Source: Streptosporangium violaceochromogenes
GTDB lineage: Bacteria > Actinomycetota > Actinomycetes > Streptosporangiales > Streptosporangiaceae
Assembly: GCF_014654615.1 (NCBI RefSeq)
Contig: NZ_BNBB01000018.1
Location: 48,707 to 112,706, forward strand
DNA: 64,000 nt
Direction: 5' to 3'
Position 1 is the first letter of the stretch. Each line of letters opens with the position of its first letter. The notes beneath the pieces were generated by a model, which worked only from the letters and a program-made list of their open reading frames with translations, had not been told where the DNA came from and made no database searches. The translations under genes and the position numbers were made by a program. Of this stretch, positions 9,686-18,139 are shown one piece after another.

Positions 9686-10151
9686 GGTTCAATACTGCCG
9701 AAGAAGCGGGGGTGGTTGGACCCGCTTCGACGCGGACACCGATACGGCTAGCATGAAATAAGATTCTTTAGGCTCCAAATCACTTTCAATATCCTTAAAT
9801 CGAGATTAAGAGATCGAGGGGAGGGGACGGGCGCCCCCGGGGCGTGGCAGGGCTGCCCCCACCGTCGTCACGTCGGTGGGCTGGGCCGAGCCTCGGCCTC
9901 ACCTCCCCCCTCTACGGCTGGATCGTCGCCTGCATCCCCGATGACAATGGGCGGCCTGCGCGCGGGCCAACACGCCGCCGACGGCGACCGGCACCGCCGC
10001 GTCCTGGCCGTTCTCGCCTACCCGCGCTCCTGATCCGGCGTCTTCCCGCGGTTCGGTAAGGTGTCGGCCTGCGGCGGGACGGGCGACCGGCCCGCGCGAG
10101 GGGCGGCCCCGGCCCCGGAAGCACGGGGGCGGGACGTCCACGGGAGGGGTC
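9686..10151. other. Intergenic region between divergent genes
   Basis: It contains an unusually AT-rich stretch for this genome (about 9750-9815), suitable for the leftward helicase promoter. The rest is GC-rich with weak hairpins. No gene is supported. Confidence 0.5.
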
Positions 10152-11144
10152 ATGCGGGTTCACGACCTGTCCGCCGGAGGCGACGTGCTGGCCCGCGCGC
10201 ACGACACCGCCCGGGAGGCGGCGCGCCTGCACGGGCTGCCCGGTGCCGAGGTCACGCTGATCAACGTGTCGGAGAACGCCACCTACCGGGTGGAGGACCC
10301 GGCCACCGGGGCGCGGTCGATCCTGCGGGTGCACCGCCTCGGCTACCACTCCACGCGGGCGATCCTGTCCGAGCTGGCGTGGCTGGATGCGCTGAGGGAG
10401 GAGGCCGGGGTCCGCACCCCCCGGGTGATCCCGGCCCCCGGCGGACGGCGGGTGCTCACCGTCGACGGTGCGCGTCCCCGTGACTGCGTCATGTTCGAGT
10501 TCCTGCCGGGGGCCGAGCCGTCGCCGGACCGGCCGGTGCCCGGCTTCGAGCGGCTCGGCGCCCTCACCGCCCGGATGCACCGGCACGCGCGGAACTGGCG
10601 GCGCCCGGCCGGGTTCACCCGCTTCCACTGGGACTACGACGCCGCGCTCGGGGCCGGGGCGCGCTGGGGCCGCTGGCAGGACGGCCAGGGGATGGACCGC
10701 GAGGCGTCGGCCCTGCTGGGGCGTCTCGCCGGGGAACTGCGGGGGCGGCTGCTCCGGTTCGGCCGGGGGCCCGGCCGCTACGGCCTGATCCACGCCGACC
10801 TGCGGTCGGCCAACCTCCTGGTGACCGGGGAGGCGCCGCCCGGCGTCATCGACTTCGACGACTGCGGTTTCGGCTGGTACCTCTACGACCTGGCGGCGGC
10901 GCTCAGCTTCGTCGAGCACCACCCCGGGGTCCCGGAGATGGTGGCCGCCTGGGTGCGGGGCTATCGGACCGTCCTTCCCCTGCCGGCCGAGGACGAGGCC
11001 GAGATCTGGACGTTCATCATGTTCCGCCGCCTGCTGCTGGTCGCCTGGATCGGCACGCACACCGGCGCGGACATCGCCTCAGAGCTCGGCGCCGGCTACA
11101 CCCGGGGCACCTGTGAGCTCGCCGAGCGCTACCTGTCGGGCTGA
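10152..11144 (+). CDS. APH/homoserine-kinase-like phosphotransferase
   Basis: A 330-residue protein with the aminoglycoside phosphotransferase fold, which transfers the ATP gamma-phosphate to a small-molecule hydroxyl. An N-terminal lobe (ENATYRVEDP, ILRVHRLGYH) is followed by the catalytic loop IHADLRSANLLV (residue ~215) and the Mg-binding IDFDDCGFGWYLYDLA (~238). This arrangement is closer to the SrkA/choline-kinase-like branch than to true drug-resistance enzymes, so I would not call it a resistance gene. The ATG at 10152 has a strong GGGAGG site. The substrate is unknown. It is transcribed towards the E1/MccB-like operon. Confidence 0.85.
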   Translation: MRVHDLSAGGDVLARAHDTAREAARLHGLPGAEVTLINVSENATYRVEDPATGARSILRVHRLGYHSTRAILSELAWLDALREEAGVRTPRVIPAPGGRRVLTVDGARPRDCVMFEFLPGAEPSPDRPVPGFERLGALTARMHRHARNWRRPAGFTRFHWDYDAALGAGARWGRWQDGQGMDREASALLGRLAGELRGRLLRFGRGPGRYGLIHADLRSANLLVTGEAPPGVIDFDDCGFGWYLYDLAAALSFVEHHPGVPEMVAAWVRGYRTVLPLPAEDEAEIWTFIMFRRLLLVAWIGTHTGADIASELGAGYTRGTCELAERYLSG

Positions 11145-11230
11145 GGGGGAGTGCGAGGGGGCGTCGAGGGGGCGCTGCGCCGGTGGGCGCCCGGCTTGCG
11201 GGGCCCGCCGTACGACGGGCCCCGCGGGCC

Positions 11231-12334
11231 CTACCCCGTCCGCCTGCGGCACCGGCCGCACCCCTCGCCCTCGCCGTACTCGCCGTAGACGAGCTGGTCG
11301 GGGGCGATCAGGTTGACCCCGTGGATGAAGTTCGCGCCGATCTCGGGGATGCCGGTGATGATCCTGATGACCGTGTTGGCGACCAGGTGACCGGAGATGC
11401 CCGCCGAGGCGGCCGTCACCCCGGGCCCGCCGAGGTCGACGAGGAAGTCGCGGGAGTCGGCGTGGCGGGGGGTCTCAAGATCCTGCCGCCGGTCCTCGGT
11501 CCGGATGACGCACTCGTAGCACAGCCCCCGGCCGGGGAGGAAGGCGCCCACGGTGACGAACGGGCCGTTGTAGCCTCCTCCGGTCCAGGGCGTTCCCGCC
11601 GCCGTACAGGTCCTGCTCGTCCACACCCGGATCCCCGAGGGTCCCCTGGGCTCGTCGGCGCAGAGCGCCACGACGTCGAAGCCCGAGGCGATCCGGGCCA
11701 GGTCCTCCTGGCAGGTGACGCGCGCCACCTCGCCGGTGACCCGCACGTCGGAGTTGAGGGCGCGCAGCCGCTCCAGGGCGGCCTCGGTCTTGGACCGGCC
11801 CACGTCCGGCTCGGAGTAGAGGGTCTGCCGGTTGAGGTTCGACAGCTCCACCCGGTCGGGGTCGACGCAGTGCAGGGTCCCGACGCCGGAGGCGACCAGG
11901 TCCTGTGCCGCGACCCCGCCGGTCCCGCCCAGGCCGAGCAGGAGCACCCGGGCCCTGCGCAGCCGGAGCTGGGCCTCCCAGCCGTGCCGCCTGGGGGTGA
12001 GGTCGGTCCAGCGGAAGAAGGCGTGGCCCCTGCTGTAGCGCTCCCGCTCGCGCGGGGTCAGCTCCTCGGGCGCCGCCGCGCCCGCGTCCTCGACGTGGCC
12101 GGACTCCATGAGCTGGGTGACCAGGTCGGCAGCGGCCGCGGGGGGGAGCCCGGCCAGGTGCCGGGCGATCTCGGCGGGGCTGCGGGTGCCGTCCATCGCG
12201 CCCAGAGCGTGCCAGACGAGACCGTCGGGGTCTTCGATCTCCTCGGCCACGCCGTATATCCGGCCGCCGATCCGGATCTTGCCGTCCGCCAGCCGGTAGG
12301 CGGCGTGTTCCCTTTTCACCCTGGGTAAGCGCAC
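11231..12334 (-). CDS. ThiF/E1-like adenylating enzyme, MccB-type candidate
   Basis: A 367-residue protein. The first ~110 residues look like a peptide-binding domain (winged-helix/RRE-like). An E1/ThiF Rossmann domain follows: LLLGLGGTGGVAAQD (nucleotide loop), VDPDRVELSNLNRQ and SKTEAALERL. Cys pairs CYEC and CGRC fit a structural zinc. Known MccB has the same architecture and about the same length (350 residues); it adenylates the C-terminal Asn of a ribosomal peptide and forms an N-P bond to a nucleotide. Here the upstream peptide ends in Asn, which points to that role. GTG 12334 is preceded by GGAGGA at short spacing. Alternative: an E1 acting in another RiPP or cofactor pathway. Confidence 0.72.
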   Translation of the reverse strand: MRLPRVKREHAAYRLADGKIRIGGRIYGVAEEIEDPDGLVWHALGAMDGTRSPAEIARHLAGLPPAAAADLVTQLMESGHVEDAGAAAPEELTPRERERYSRGHAFFRWTDLTPRRHGWEAQLRLRRARVLLLGLGGTGGVAAQDLVASGVGTLHCVDPDRVELSNLNRQTLYSEPDVGRSKTEAALERLRALNSDVRVTGEVARVTCQEDLARIASGFDVVALCADEPRGPSGIRVWTSRTCTAAGTPWTGGGYNGPFVTVGAFLPGRGLCYECVIRTEDRRQDLETPRHADSRDFLVDLGGPGVTAASAGISGHLVANTVIRIITGIPEIGANFIHGVNLIAPDQLVYGEYGEGEGCGRCRRRTG

Positions 12335-12395
12335 GGGTCCTCCATGGCGGACCCGGCGCTGAGGCAGGCACCGGATCCGCCCAAACCGGTCGGTG

Positions 12396-12524
12396 TCAGT
12401 TTCCGCTGGAGTTGCTGGCGACGATGCCGGCCGTCTCGAACTTACTGAGCCTGCGGATGCGAACCTTGAACGTGCTCTCGGCCGTGACCTGGGCGGTCTG
12501 CGGGGTCTCCCTGTCTTCGGTCAT
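12396..12524 (-). CDS. 42-residue candidate MccA-like precursor peptide ending in Asn
   Basis: A short gene between the exporter and E1-like genes. The ATG at 12524 has GGAG six bases upstream. The peptide begins MTEDRETPQT, has a basic middle (FKVRIRRLSKF) and ends GIVASNSSGN. A C-terminal Asn is the defining feature of MccA-type substrates of MccB enzymes. Longer precursors of about this size are known for some microcin C-like systems (the Yersinia type), where the leader is later removed. The gaps to its neighbours are 58 and 61 bases, so it fits one transcript of exporter-peptide-enzyme. No Cys is present, arguing against a lanthipeptide. Confidence 0.7.
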   Translation of the reverse strand: MTEDRETPQTAQVTAESTFKVRIRRLSKFETAGIVASNSSGN

Positions 12525-12582
12525 CACGCGCTCCATCCGAATCGGTGAGGCTGGTGTTTCCACCGGAACGGGGGATACCGGC

Positions 12583-13875
12583 TTATTCAAGATCATAGTG
12601 AGATGTGACCAAAATGACGTCAACCCCTGTTTTTGTATCAATTTGTGACGGATGGGACTGGCTTGTGAAATGGCTCGCCCCCGAAGCGAGCAGCGCCGTC
12701 AACGGCAGGGCGACACCCATGAGAGCGGCCAGCGACAGCACCGGCGACGTTCCCAGAGCCGAGGAGGCCGGTCCGGTCAGGGCAAGGCCGAGCGGGGTCA
12801 GCGCGGAGGCGGCGATCCAGTCCAGGGAGGTCACGCGGGCCAGGCGTTCGGCCGGCACCTCCCGCTGGAGCGACACCACCCACTGCACCGAGAAGATCTC
12901 CAGCCCGAAGCCGGCCAGCGCGAGACAGGCGTGGACGATCCACGGAACCGGCGACAGCCCAAGGGCCGCCGGCACCAGCCCGTACGCCGCCAGGCCGAGG
13001 ATCGCGGCCAGCCCCGCCCGCCGGGGCCTCCAGGCCATGCCGGCGATCCCCCCGGCCAGCCCCCCGGCCGACAGCACGGCCAGGCCGGTCCCGTAGAAGG
13101 CGTCGCCGCCGAACCTCTCCCGCGCCAGGAGGGGGAGCAGCACCTGGACGGGCGCGATCGTGAGCATCGACTGAAGAGCGGTCACCACGACGACCGAGCC
13201 GATCCAGCGCCGCCGCCAGACCTCGCGCATCCCCTCGGCGATCTCCTTGCCGGTCGAGGCGCGAGGGGATCGGGTCACCGCGGGCTCGCGCAGGGTCAGC
13301 AGGACGCCCACGCTGAGCGCGAAGGCCACCAGGGCGGCCAGGAAGGCCGCCCCGGGGGAGGCGACCGACACCAGGAACGCTCCCATACCGGGGCCGGCGA
13401 TCGCGCCGATCCGCCAGGAGACGGCGTTCAGGGCGGCGCCGGCCGCCCGCTGTTCCGGGGCGAGCACCGAACCCAGGCACGCCTGGAAGGCGGGACGGAA
13501 GAACGACTCGGCGGCCCCCGCGAGGAAGACCATCCCGCCGAGCGCCCAGGCCGACGTCACCCCGGACAGGCCCGCCGCGACCACGCAGCACAGAAACCCC
13601 TGGGAGGCGAGCATGACGTGCCGCCGGGGCAGGCGGTCGGCCCAGACCCCGCCGAACAGCCCGAAGGCGACCAGGGCCGCCCAGCGGGCGGCGAGGACCG
13701 TTCCGACCGTCGTGGCGTCGCCACCGGCGTTGAGCAACGCGACGACCACCGCCACCGGGAAGATCTGGTCTCCGGCGACAGAGGCGATCAAACTGATCCA
13801 GAGGGCCCTGAACTCGCGGTTGCCCATCACCGAGCAGGTGGTCCGCTGCCGTGTTGATCTACGGAGGGCGCTCAT
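12583..13875 (-). CDS. MFS exporter, MccC-like candidate
   Basis: A 430-residue major facilitator superfamily protein with about 12 hydrophobic segments. The loop 2-3 signature is GGVWADRLPRRHVM (residue ~77). The sequence resembles drug-efflux members of the enterobactin/MFS_3 type. In microcin C clusters an MFS pump (MccC) exports the mature compound and protects the producer. Here the gene is first in a leftward set with the Asn-ended peptide and E1-like enzyme, which makes that role likely. ATG 13875 is used; an internal ATG at MGNREFRALW is an alternative start. Export of an unrelated drug remains possible. Confidence 0.8.
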   Translation of the reverse strand: MSALRRSTRQRTTCSVMGNREFRALWISLIASVAGDQIFPVAVVVALLNAGGDATTVGTVLAARWAALVAFGLFGGVWADRLPRRHVMLASQGFLCCVVAAGLSGVTSAWALGGMVFLAGAAESFFRPAFQACLGSVLAPEQRAAGAALNAVSWRIGAIAGPGMGAFLVSVASPGAAFLAALVAFALSVGVLLTLREPAVTRSPRASTGKEIAEGMREVWRRRWIGSVVVVTALQSMLTIAPVQVLLPLLARERFGGDAFYGTGLAVLSAGGLAGGIAGMAWRPRRAGLAAILGLAAYGLVPAALGLSPVPWIVHACLALAGFGLEIFSVQWVVSLQREVPAERLARVTSLDWIAASALTPLGLALTGPASSALGTSPVLSLAALMGVALPLTALLASGASHFTSQSHPSQIDTKTGVDVILVTSHYDLE

Positions 13876-13917
13876 GCTGGTGAATGATCCGCTATTTTTC
13901 GCCGCTCAACAAGGCGA

Positions 13918-15762
13918 TTATGTGCGGTGCACAGCCTCGCGGATGTCGTCGTCGTCCGGGGCCAGCTCCAGTGCCCGGGCGAGGTCGGCCAGCGCCTCCT
14001 CCTCGCGGCCCGCGGCGCGCAGGGCCATCGCCCGGTTGAACAGCAGCACCGGGTCGGCGCCCTGCTCCAGGGCGCGGCTCAGGTCGGCCACCGCGCCCTC
14101 CACGTCGCCGGTCTCGAACGCCAGCATGCCCCGGCCGGCCCAGGCGGCGGCCAGTGAGGGGGCGAGCTCCACGGTCCGGTCGAAGGCGGCCCGCGCCCGC
14201 CCGTGATGGCCCTCGGCCATCTCGACCTGGCCCAGCGCACAGAGCAGGTACGGGTTGAGCGGATCGATCGCCAGTCCGGCCCGCGTGTCCGCCCTGGCCC
14301 TGCCGTACTCGCCGAACGCGGCCAGCAGGCCGGCGCGGTTGGCCAGGCCGTCCACGAACTCCGGGTCGAGCTCCAGCGTCCGGTCCAGGTCGTCGAGCGC
14401 CCCGGCGTGGTCCCCGGCGGAGAAACGGATCTCGGCCCGGTTGTAGTAGGGCTCGGGGAAGGGCGGGCCGACCCGCGTCGCCGTCTCGTAGTCGGCGATC
14501 GCCTCCGCCGACCTGCCCAGCCGGTGCAGCAGGTTTCCCCGGTCGATGTAGTAGTCCGGGTAACCGGGGTCGGTCTCGATCACCGTGTTGAGGTCCTTCA
14601 GCGCGTCCTCGGGGCGGCCCAGCGTGATCGCGAGCTGCGCCCGGTTGGCCAGCAGCACCATCCGGTGGACCGGGTGCTCACCCGGCGCGAGGTCCCGGTC
14701 GGCCAGGTCCAGCGCCTCCTGGACGAACTCCAGCGCCCTGGCGGGACGGCCGAGCCGCAGCTCCACCAGCGCCCGGCCGTTGAGGTCGAACCCCAGCTTG
14801 AAGGCCCGCTCCCGCCGGTCGGGCAGGAGCGTGGAGATGGCGACCGCCTGGTTCACCCAGGCCAGCGCGGCGTCGAGGTCGCGGCGGTCCGGGTCGTGGT
14901 GACGGACCTTGAGCATCGCGGTGGAGTAGGCGGCGGCCGCGTGCGTGGCGGGGGACAGGCTCTCCCGCCTGGCCAGGTCGAACAGGGCCTCGGCCTCCTC
15001 CTCGCGGCCGAGGGCGCCGAGCGCGGTGGCGGTGCTGTGCAGCAGCCGCCACCGGGTCTCGGGGGCGGTCCGGTCCGGATCGGCCAGTCGCAGCGCGCGC
15101 GAGCCCAGCTCCGCCACCGCGTGGTGGCAGCCGGCCTCCAGGCACCACTCGACCGCGAACCCGAGCGCTTTCACCGCCGCCCGGGGGTCGGTGCCGCGCT
15201 CGCGGTGGTAGGGGATCGCCCCCAGCCGCGCGCCGACCGTGCCCTGCCGTTCCAGCGCGTCGGCCAGCGCGTCGTGCTCCTCGGGGGTGTGGCGTTCCCG
15301 GGGGACGGCCCGCTCGCGGGTCACGACGGTCAGCAGCCGCGGAGGGATGCGCCGTCGCAGCACCTCCAGCAGCTCCCTGTCGGTGGGGTCGGCCTCGCCG
15401 GCGTTCTCGACGACGAGTGTGCCGGGCCCGGTCTCGGCCAGGTGCTCGCGGACGAACGCGGCGACCCCGTTGGCCAGCCGGAGCGTACGGCGGGGCGCGT
15501 GCACCAGGATCCGCTCGGCCCTGGGCAGCAGCGTGGTCAGCGAGCCGCGCCTGACGGGGATCAGTTCGTGCGCGTCCGGCGCCACGGCGCGCAGCTCGAT
15601 GTCGTAGCGGGCCACGAGCTCCGGCCGGGCGACGGCGGCCAGGGCCGAGACGAGCGCGCCCGCGGCGGTGTAGGGCCCGCGCAGGCGCCGGTCGGCGTCC
15701 ACGGGGGGCAGGAGCAGGGGGGCGGCGGGCGGGTTCTCCGACGGGAACGTTCCCGGACTCAC
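13918..15762 (-). CDS. TPR protein with degenerate ATPase-like N-terminus
   Basis: A 614-residue protein. The GTG at 15762 is chosen because AAGGAGACCG lies just before it. Residues ~35-190 resemble a STAND/AAA region that keeps a Walker-B-like strand (LVVENAGEADPTDREL) but shows no Walker A. The rest is about nine to eleven TPR units, seen in the repeated A...L..A....P spacing (for example YYNRAEIRFSAGDHAGALDDLDRTLELDP). Such proteins act as scaffolds or peptide receptors. A 24-residue peptide gene, tandem repeats and a hairpin lie directly upstream, so the TPR domain might recognise that peptide. Specific function unknown. Confidence 0.75.
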   Translation of the reverse strand: MSPGTFPSENPPAAPLLLPPVDADRRLRGPYTAAGALVSALAAVARPELVARYDIELRAVAPDAHELIPVRRGSLTTLLPRAERILVHAPRRTLRLANGVAAFVREHLAETGPGTLVVENAGEADPTDRELLEVLRRRIPPRLLTVVTRERAVPRERHTPEEHDALADALERQGTVGARLGAIPYHRERGTDPRAAVKALGFAVEWCLEAGCHHAVAELGSRALRLADPDRTAPETRWRLLHSTATALGALGREEEAEALFDLARRESLSPATHAAAAYSTAMLKVRHHDPDRRDLDAALAWVNQAVAISTLLPDRRERAFKLGFDLNGRALVELRLGRPARALEFVQEALDLADRDLAPGEHPVHRMVLLANRAQLAITLGRPEDALKDLNTVIETDPGYPDYYIDRGNLLHRLGRSAEAIADYETATRVGPPFPEPYYNRAEIRFSAGDHAGALDDLDRTLELDPEFVDGLANRAGLLAAFGEYGRARADTRAGLAIDPLNPYLLCALGQVEMAEGHHGRARAAFDRTVELAPSLAAAWAGRGMLAFETGDVEGAVADLSRALEQGADPVLLFNRAMALRAAGREEEALADLARALELAPDDDDIREAVHRT

Positions 15763-15799
15763 CGGTCTCCTTCGTTGTGGTCTTGTCCGGTCGTGGCGG

Positions 15800-15823
15800 C
15801 CGGCGCCCATCGCTGGGCGCCGG
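15800..15823. promoter_or_regulatory. Perfect 10-bp hairpin before TPR gene
   Basis: The arms CCGGCGCCCA and TGGGCGCCGG enclose a TCGC loop between the short peptide gene and the TPR gene. There is no T-run on either side, so a protein site, an attenuator or translational control of the TPR gene is more likely than a simple terminator. Confidence 0.5.
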
Positions 15824-15838
15824 TTCCGGGCTCGCGGC

Positions 15839-15908
15839 GTCAGCCGGTGTCGGCCGACGTCAGCCGGTGCCGGCCGACATCGGCCGATGTCGGCCGACGT
15901 CAGCCGAC
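15839..15908. repeat. 20-bp tandem repeat, 3.5 copies
   Basis: Copies at 15839-15858, 15859-15878, 15879-15898 and a partial at 15899-15908, consensus GTCAGCCGGTGTCGGCCGAC with one to three changes. Each unit contains GCCGAC/GTCGGC half-sites and can fold on itself. The array covers the stop codon of the 24-residue peptide gene and the gap to the TPR gene. Confidence 0.75.
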
Positions 15909-15974
15909 GTGCTTCGGGCTGGCGGCTCCGCTGAGCGTGACCGTGCCGGGCTTGTGAACGATGACTCGCTTCAT
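15900..15974 (-). CDS. 24-residue peptide upstream of TPR gene
   Basis: The ATG at 15974 has AAAGGCGAG just upstream. The peptide starts MKRVIVHKPGTVTLSGAAS and ends PKHVG. It is basic at the N-terminus with a KPGTV centre and no hydrophobic signal region. A promoter-like pair (TTGTCA, 18 bp, AATACT) lies upstream on the same strand. It could be a modified or signalling peptide, or a leader peptide for attenuation ahead of the hairpin. The reading frame and ribosome site are clear but the function is not known. Confidence 0.5.
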   Translation of the reverse strand: MKRVIVHKPGTVTLSGAASPKHVG

Positions 15975-15993
15975 TACTCGCCTTTCCCGAAAA

Positions 15994-16083
15994 TAAGAAC
16001 AAATGGCAAGTATTCGCACTAATTACCGCACCTGACAAGATCTCTTCTGGAGAGTGGCCTAACCTGGACAAACTCTGGACAAA
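15994..16083 (-). promoter_or_regulatory. Promoter and direct repeats upstream of the peptide/TPR operon
   Basis: On the minus strand TTGTCA and AATACT are separated by 18 bases, a good sigma-70-type promoter. Two exact copies of CTGGACAAA (16064-16072 and 16075-16083), 11 bp apart, lie upstream and suggest an operator bound on one helical face. Confidence 0.5.
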
Positions 16084-16191
16084 TCAGCGTCACGGTCACT
16101 TCCGTGCGCGCCGTCCCGGCAGGGGCGCCGCGGCCCGGGGACAGGCGCCGCCCGCTGATCACCCGGGCGGCGGCGCGGCAGGTCGGGGGCC

Positions 16192-17970
16192 TCACCGCGG
16201 CAGCGGGGTCCGCTCCTCGGCGGCCTCCGGCTCGGGGCGGACCCGCGGCGGGCGGCGGAACGGGGCGCGGGGGAGGCCGACGGTGATGAACGCCTCCGCC
16301 TGGAGCGCCGACAGGCCGATGCGGGGCAGGTCACGGGCCGCCGGATAGACCACGAAGCGCGGCAGCCACACGGGGTGGAACTTCGCGTTGAACCGGTAGA
16401 GCGACTCGATTTGAAACCAGCGGGACAGGAAGACGAGGACGGAGTGCCAGGCCCGCAGCACCGGACCCGCCCCCAGCCGCTCCCCCCTGGCCAGCACGGC
16501 GCGGAACATGGCGAAGTTGAGCGAGACCCTTCTGACACCGAGGCCGGGAGCCGCCTGCAGCGCCTTGACGATCAGCAGTTCGTTGAGTCCGGGGTCGGCG
16601 TCGCGGTCCCGGCGCATCAGGTCCAGGGAGATGCCGTCGCCGCCCCACGGAACGAAGTGCAGGATCGCCCGGATGTCGTCGCCGGACGAGGCCGCCCCCT
16701 CCCGGGCGGCCTTGTGCGCGGTGACGACGACGCAGTCGCCGTCGGCGGGGTCGCCGAAACGGCCCAGCGCCATCGAGAAGCCCCGCTCGGTCTGCGTGCC
16801 GCGCCAGGAGTCGGCGGCGCGCCGGATCCGCTCTCTCTCCTCCCCGGACAGCTCACCCACCCGCCGCACCCGGCAGGTGTAGCCGGCGCGCTCGGTCCGG
16901 TTCACCATCTGCCGGACGTTGCGCATGGCCCGGCCCTGCAGGGTGAAACCGGCGACCTCCACGACGGCCTCGTCGCCGATCTCCAGCGCCGACAGACCGC
17001 CCTCCCGCGTCCAGACCTCGCCCCCCGTCTCGCTGCACCCGATCACCGCGGGCACCCAGGCGTGCCGTCTCGCCTCCTCGACGAAGCGCCTGACGGCGCC
17101 CGGCCACGCCTCGATGTCGCCGATCGGGTCGCCGCTGGCCAGCATGACCCCCGCCACCACGCGGTAGGCGATCACGGCCTTGCCGGACGGGGAGAAGATC
17201 ACGCTCTTGTCGCGGCGCAGCGCGAAGTAGCCCAGCGAGTCGCGCTCGCCGTGCCGGGTGAGCATGGCGCGCACCGTCCTCTCCTGCTCGGGGCTCAGCT
17301 CGGCCACGGGTTTCTCCGGCCGCAGCGCCAGGTAGAGGGTCGTCACCGCGGTGAGCAGGCCGAGCCCGGCGAGTGAGAAGTAGACGAGATCGGCGGTCCT
17401 GCCGCTGGAGTAGCGGATCGGCCCCTCCAGGCCGACGAGGCCGAGGAGCACGTGCCGGAGCCGCTCGCCGAAGGCGGGGTCGCCGACGAGGGTACGCGGG
17501 TGGGCGTTGACCACCACCCACCCGATGGCGACGTCCAGAACGCCCAGCAGCAGGAAGTTCCACAGCGCCCGCAGGCGGGTCCTGGGGTCGGAGAGGGCGT
17601 GGAACTCCCTCCGGCCCGCCACCAGCGCCACGAAGACCAGCATGCCGATCATCGCGCTGACGGACCGGCGCAGATACAGGAGTTCCACAAGGGCGCTCAG
17701 CGGCAGCAGCAGCACCACGGCCCGCCAGGCCCGTACCTTCCTGCGCCGGAGCGCATGCGCGATCATGACGAGCAGAATGCCGGTGACGAGTGACGCCGCC
17801 TGGGCCAGGGAGGTGACCGTCCCGGGCAGGAGGCCCGCCAGCTCCGCCACCCGGGTTCCCCGGAAACGCGGGATCACGGCCTTGACGATGTTCAGGATCC
17901 CGATGATCAACGCCGCGTAGCCCGCCGCCGCGGGCACCCAGGGGCGGGAGATGCGCGAGCGATCTCTCAT
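16192..17970 (-). CDS. MprF/LPG-synthase-like membrane protein (DUF2156)
   Basis: A 592-residue protein with six to eight hydrophobic segments in the first ~270 residues and a cytoplasmic GNAT-fold domain after that. The C-terminal part has the DUF2156 signatures VRRVSLNFAMFRAV and FQIESLYRFNAKFHPVWLPRF (residues ~500-550), found in phosphatidylglycerol aminoacyl transferases (MprF, LysX). Family members move Lys or Ala from aminoacyl-tRNA to membrane lipid, raising resistance to cationic peptides. No lysyl-tRNA synthetase domain is fused, unlike mycobacterial LysX. ATG 17970 is used; in-frame GTG codons lie just upstream. Confidence 0.8.
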   Translation of the reverse strand: MRDRSRISRPWVPAAAGYAALIIGILNIVKAVIPRFRGTRVAELAGLLPGTVTSLAQAASLVTGILLVMIAHALRRRKVRAWRAVVLLLPLSALVELLYLRRSVSAMIGMLVFVALVAGRREFHALSDPRTRLRALWNFLLLGVLDVAIGWVVVNAHPRTLVGDPAFGERLRHVLLGLVGLEGPIRYSSGRTADLVYFSLAGLGLLTAVTTLYLALRPEKPVAELSPEQERTVRAMLTRHGERDSLGYFALRRDKSVIFSPSGKAVIAYRVVAGVMLASGDPIGDIEAWPGAVRRFVEEARRHAWVPAVIGCSETGGEVWTREGGLSALEIGDEAVVEVAGFTLQGRAMRNVRQMVNRTERAGYTCRVRRVGELSGEERERIRRAADSWRGTQTERGFSMALGRFGDPADGDCVVVTAHKAAREGAASSGDDIRAILHFVPWGGDGISLDLMRRDRDADPGLNELLIVKALQAAPGLGVRRVSLNFAMFRAVLARGERLGAGPVLRAWHSVLVFLSRWFQIESLYRFNAKFHPVWLPRFVVYPAARDLPRIGLSALQAEAFITVGLPRAPFRRPPRVRPEPEAAEERTPLPR

Positions 17971-18139
17971 GACGAGGACACTAAACGGTAACGCCCCTCG
18001 CCCCGCGGAGGCCGGGCCCCGGCTCGCCGAGTCCGTCCCGGTGCTCCGTCCTCTCACCCGGAGGGGTCCGTACGGCGGCGCCCCGGCTGAGGGGCCCCGG
18101 CCGCCGTGGTCCGAGGGCCCTGTTACTCAGAAGCCGGAC

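Noticed and set aside
10152..11144. Call as an aminoglycoside-resistance gene or a self-immunity gene of the microcin-like operon
   Set aside because: The motifs show only the APH fold and fit the homoserine/choline-kinase-like branch better; the gene is on the other strand and not part of the operon.
15839..15908. CRISPR array
   Set aside because: The 20-bp units are adjacent without spacers and there are no cas genes; it is a tandem repeat. No CRISPR array was seen anywhere in the window.
14203..15957. Rightward open frame of 584 codons opposite the TPR gene
   Set aside because: Shadow of the TPR gene with low-complexity Gly/Arg/Gln protein and no family resemblance. Similar antisense frames opposite the TRAP permease, hutH, the helicase and the clamp were dropped for the same reason.
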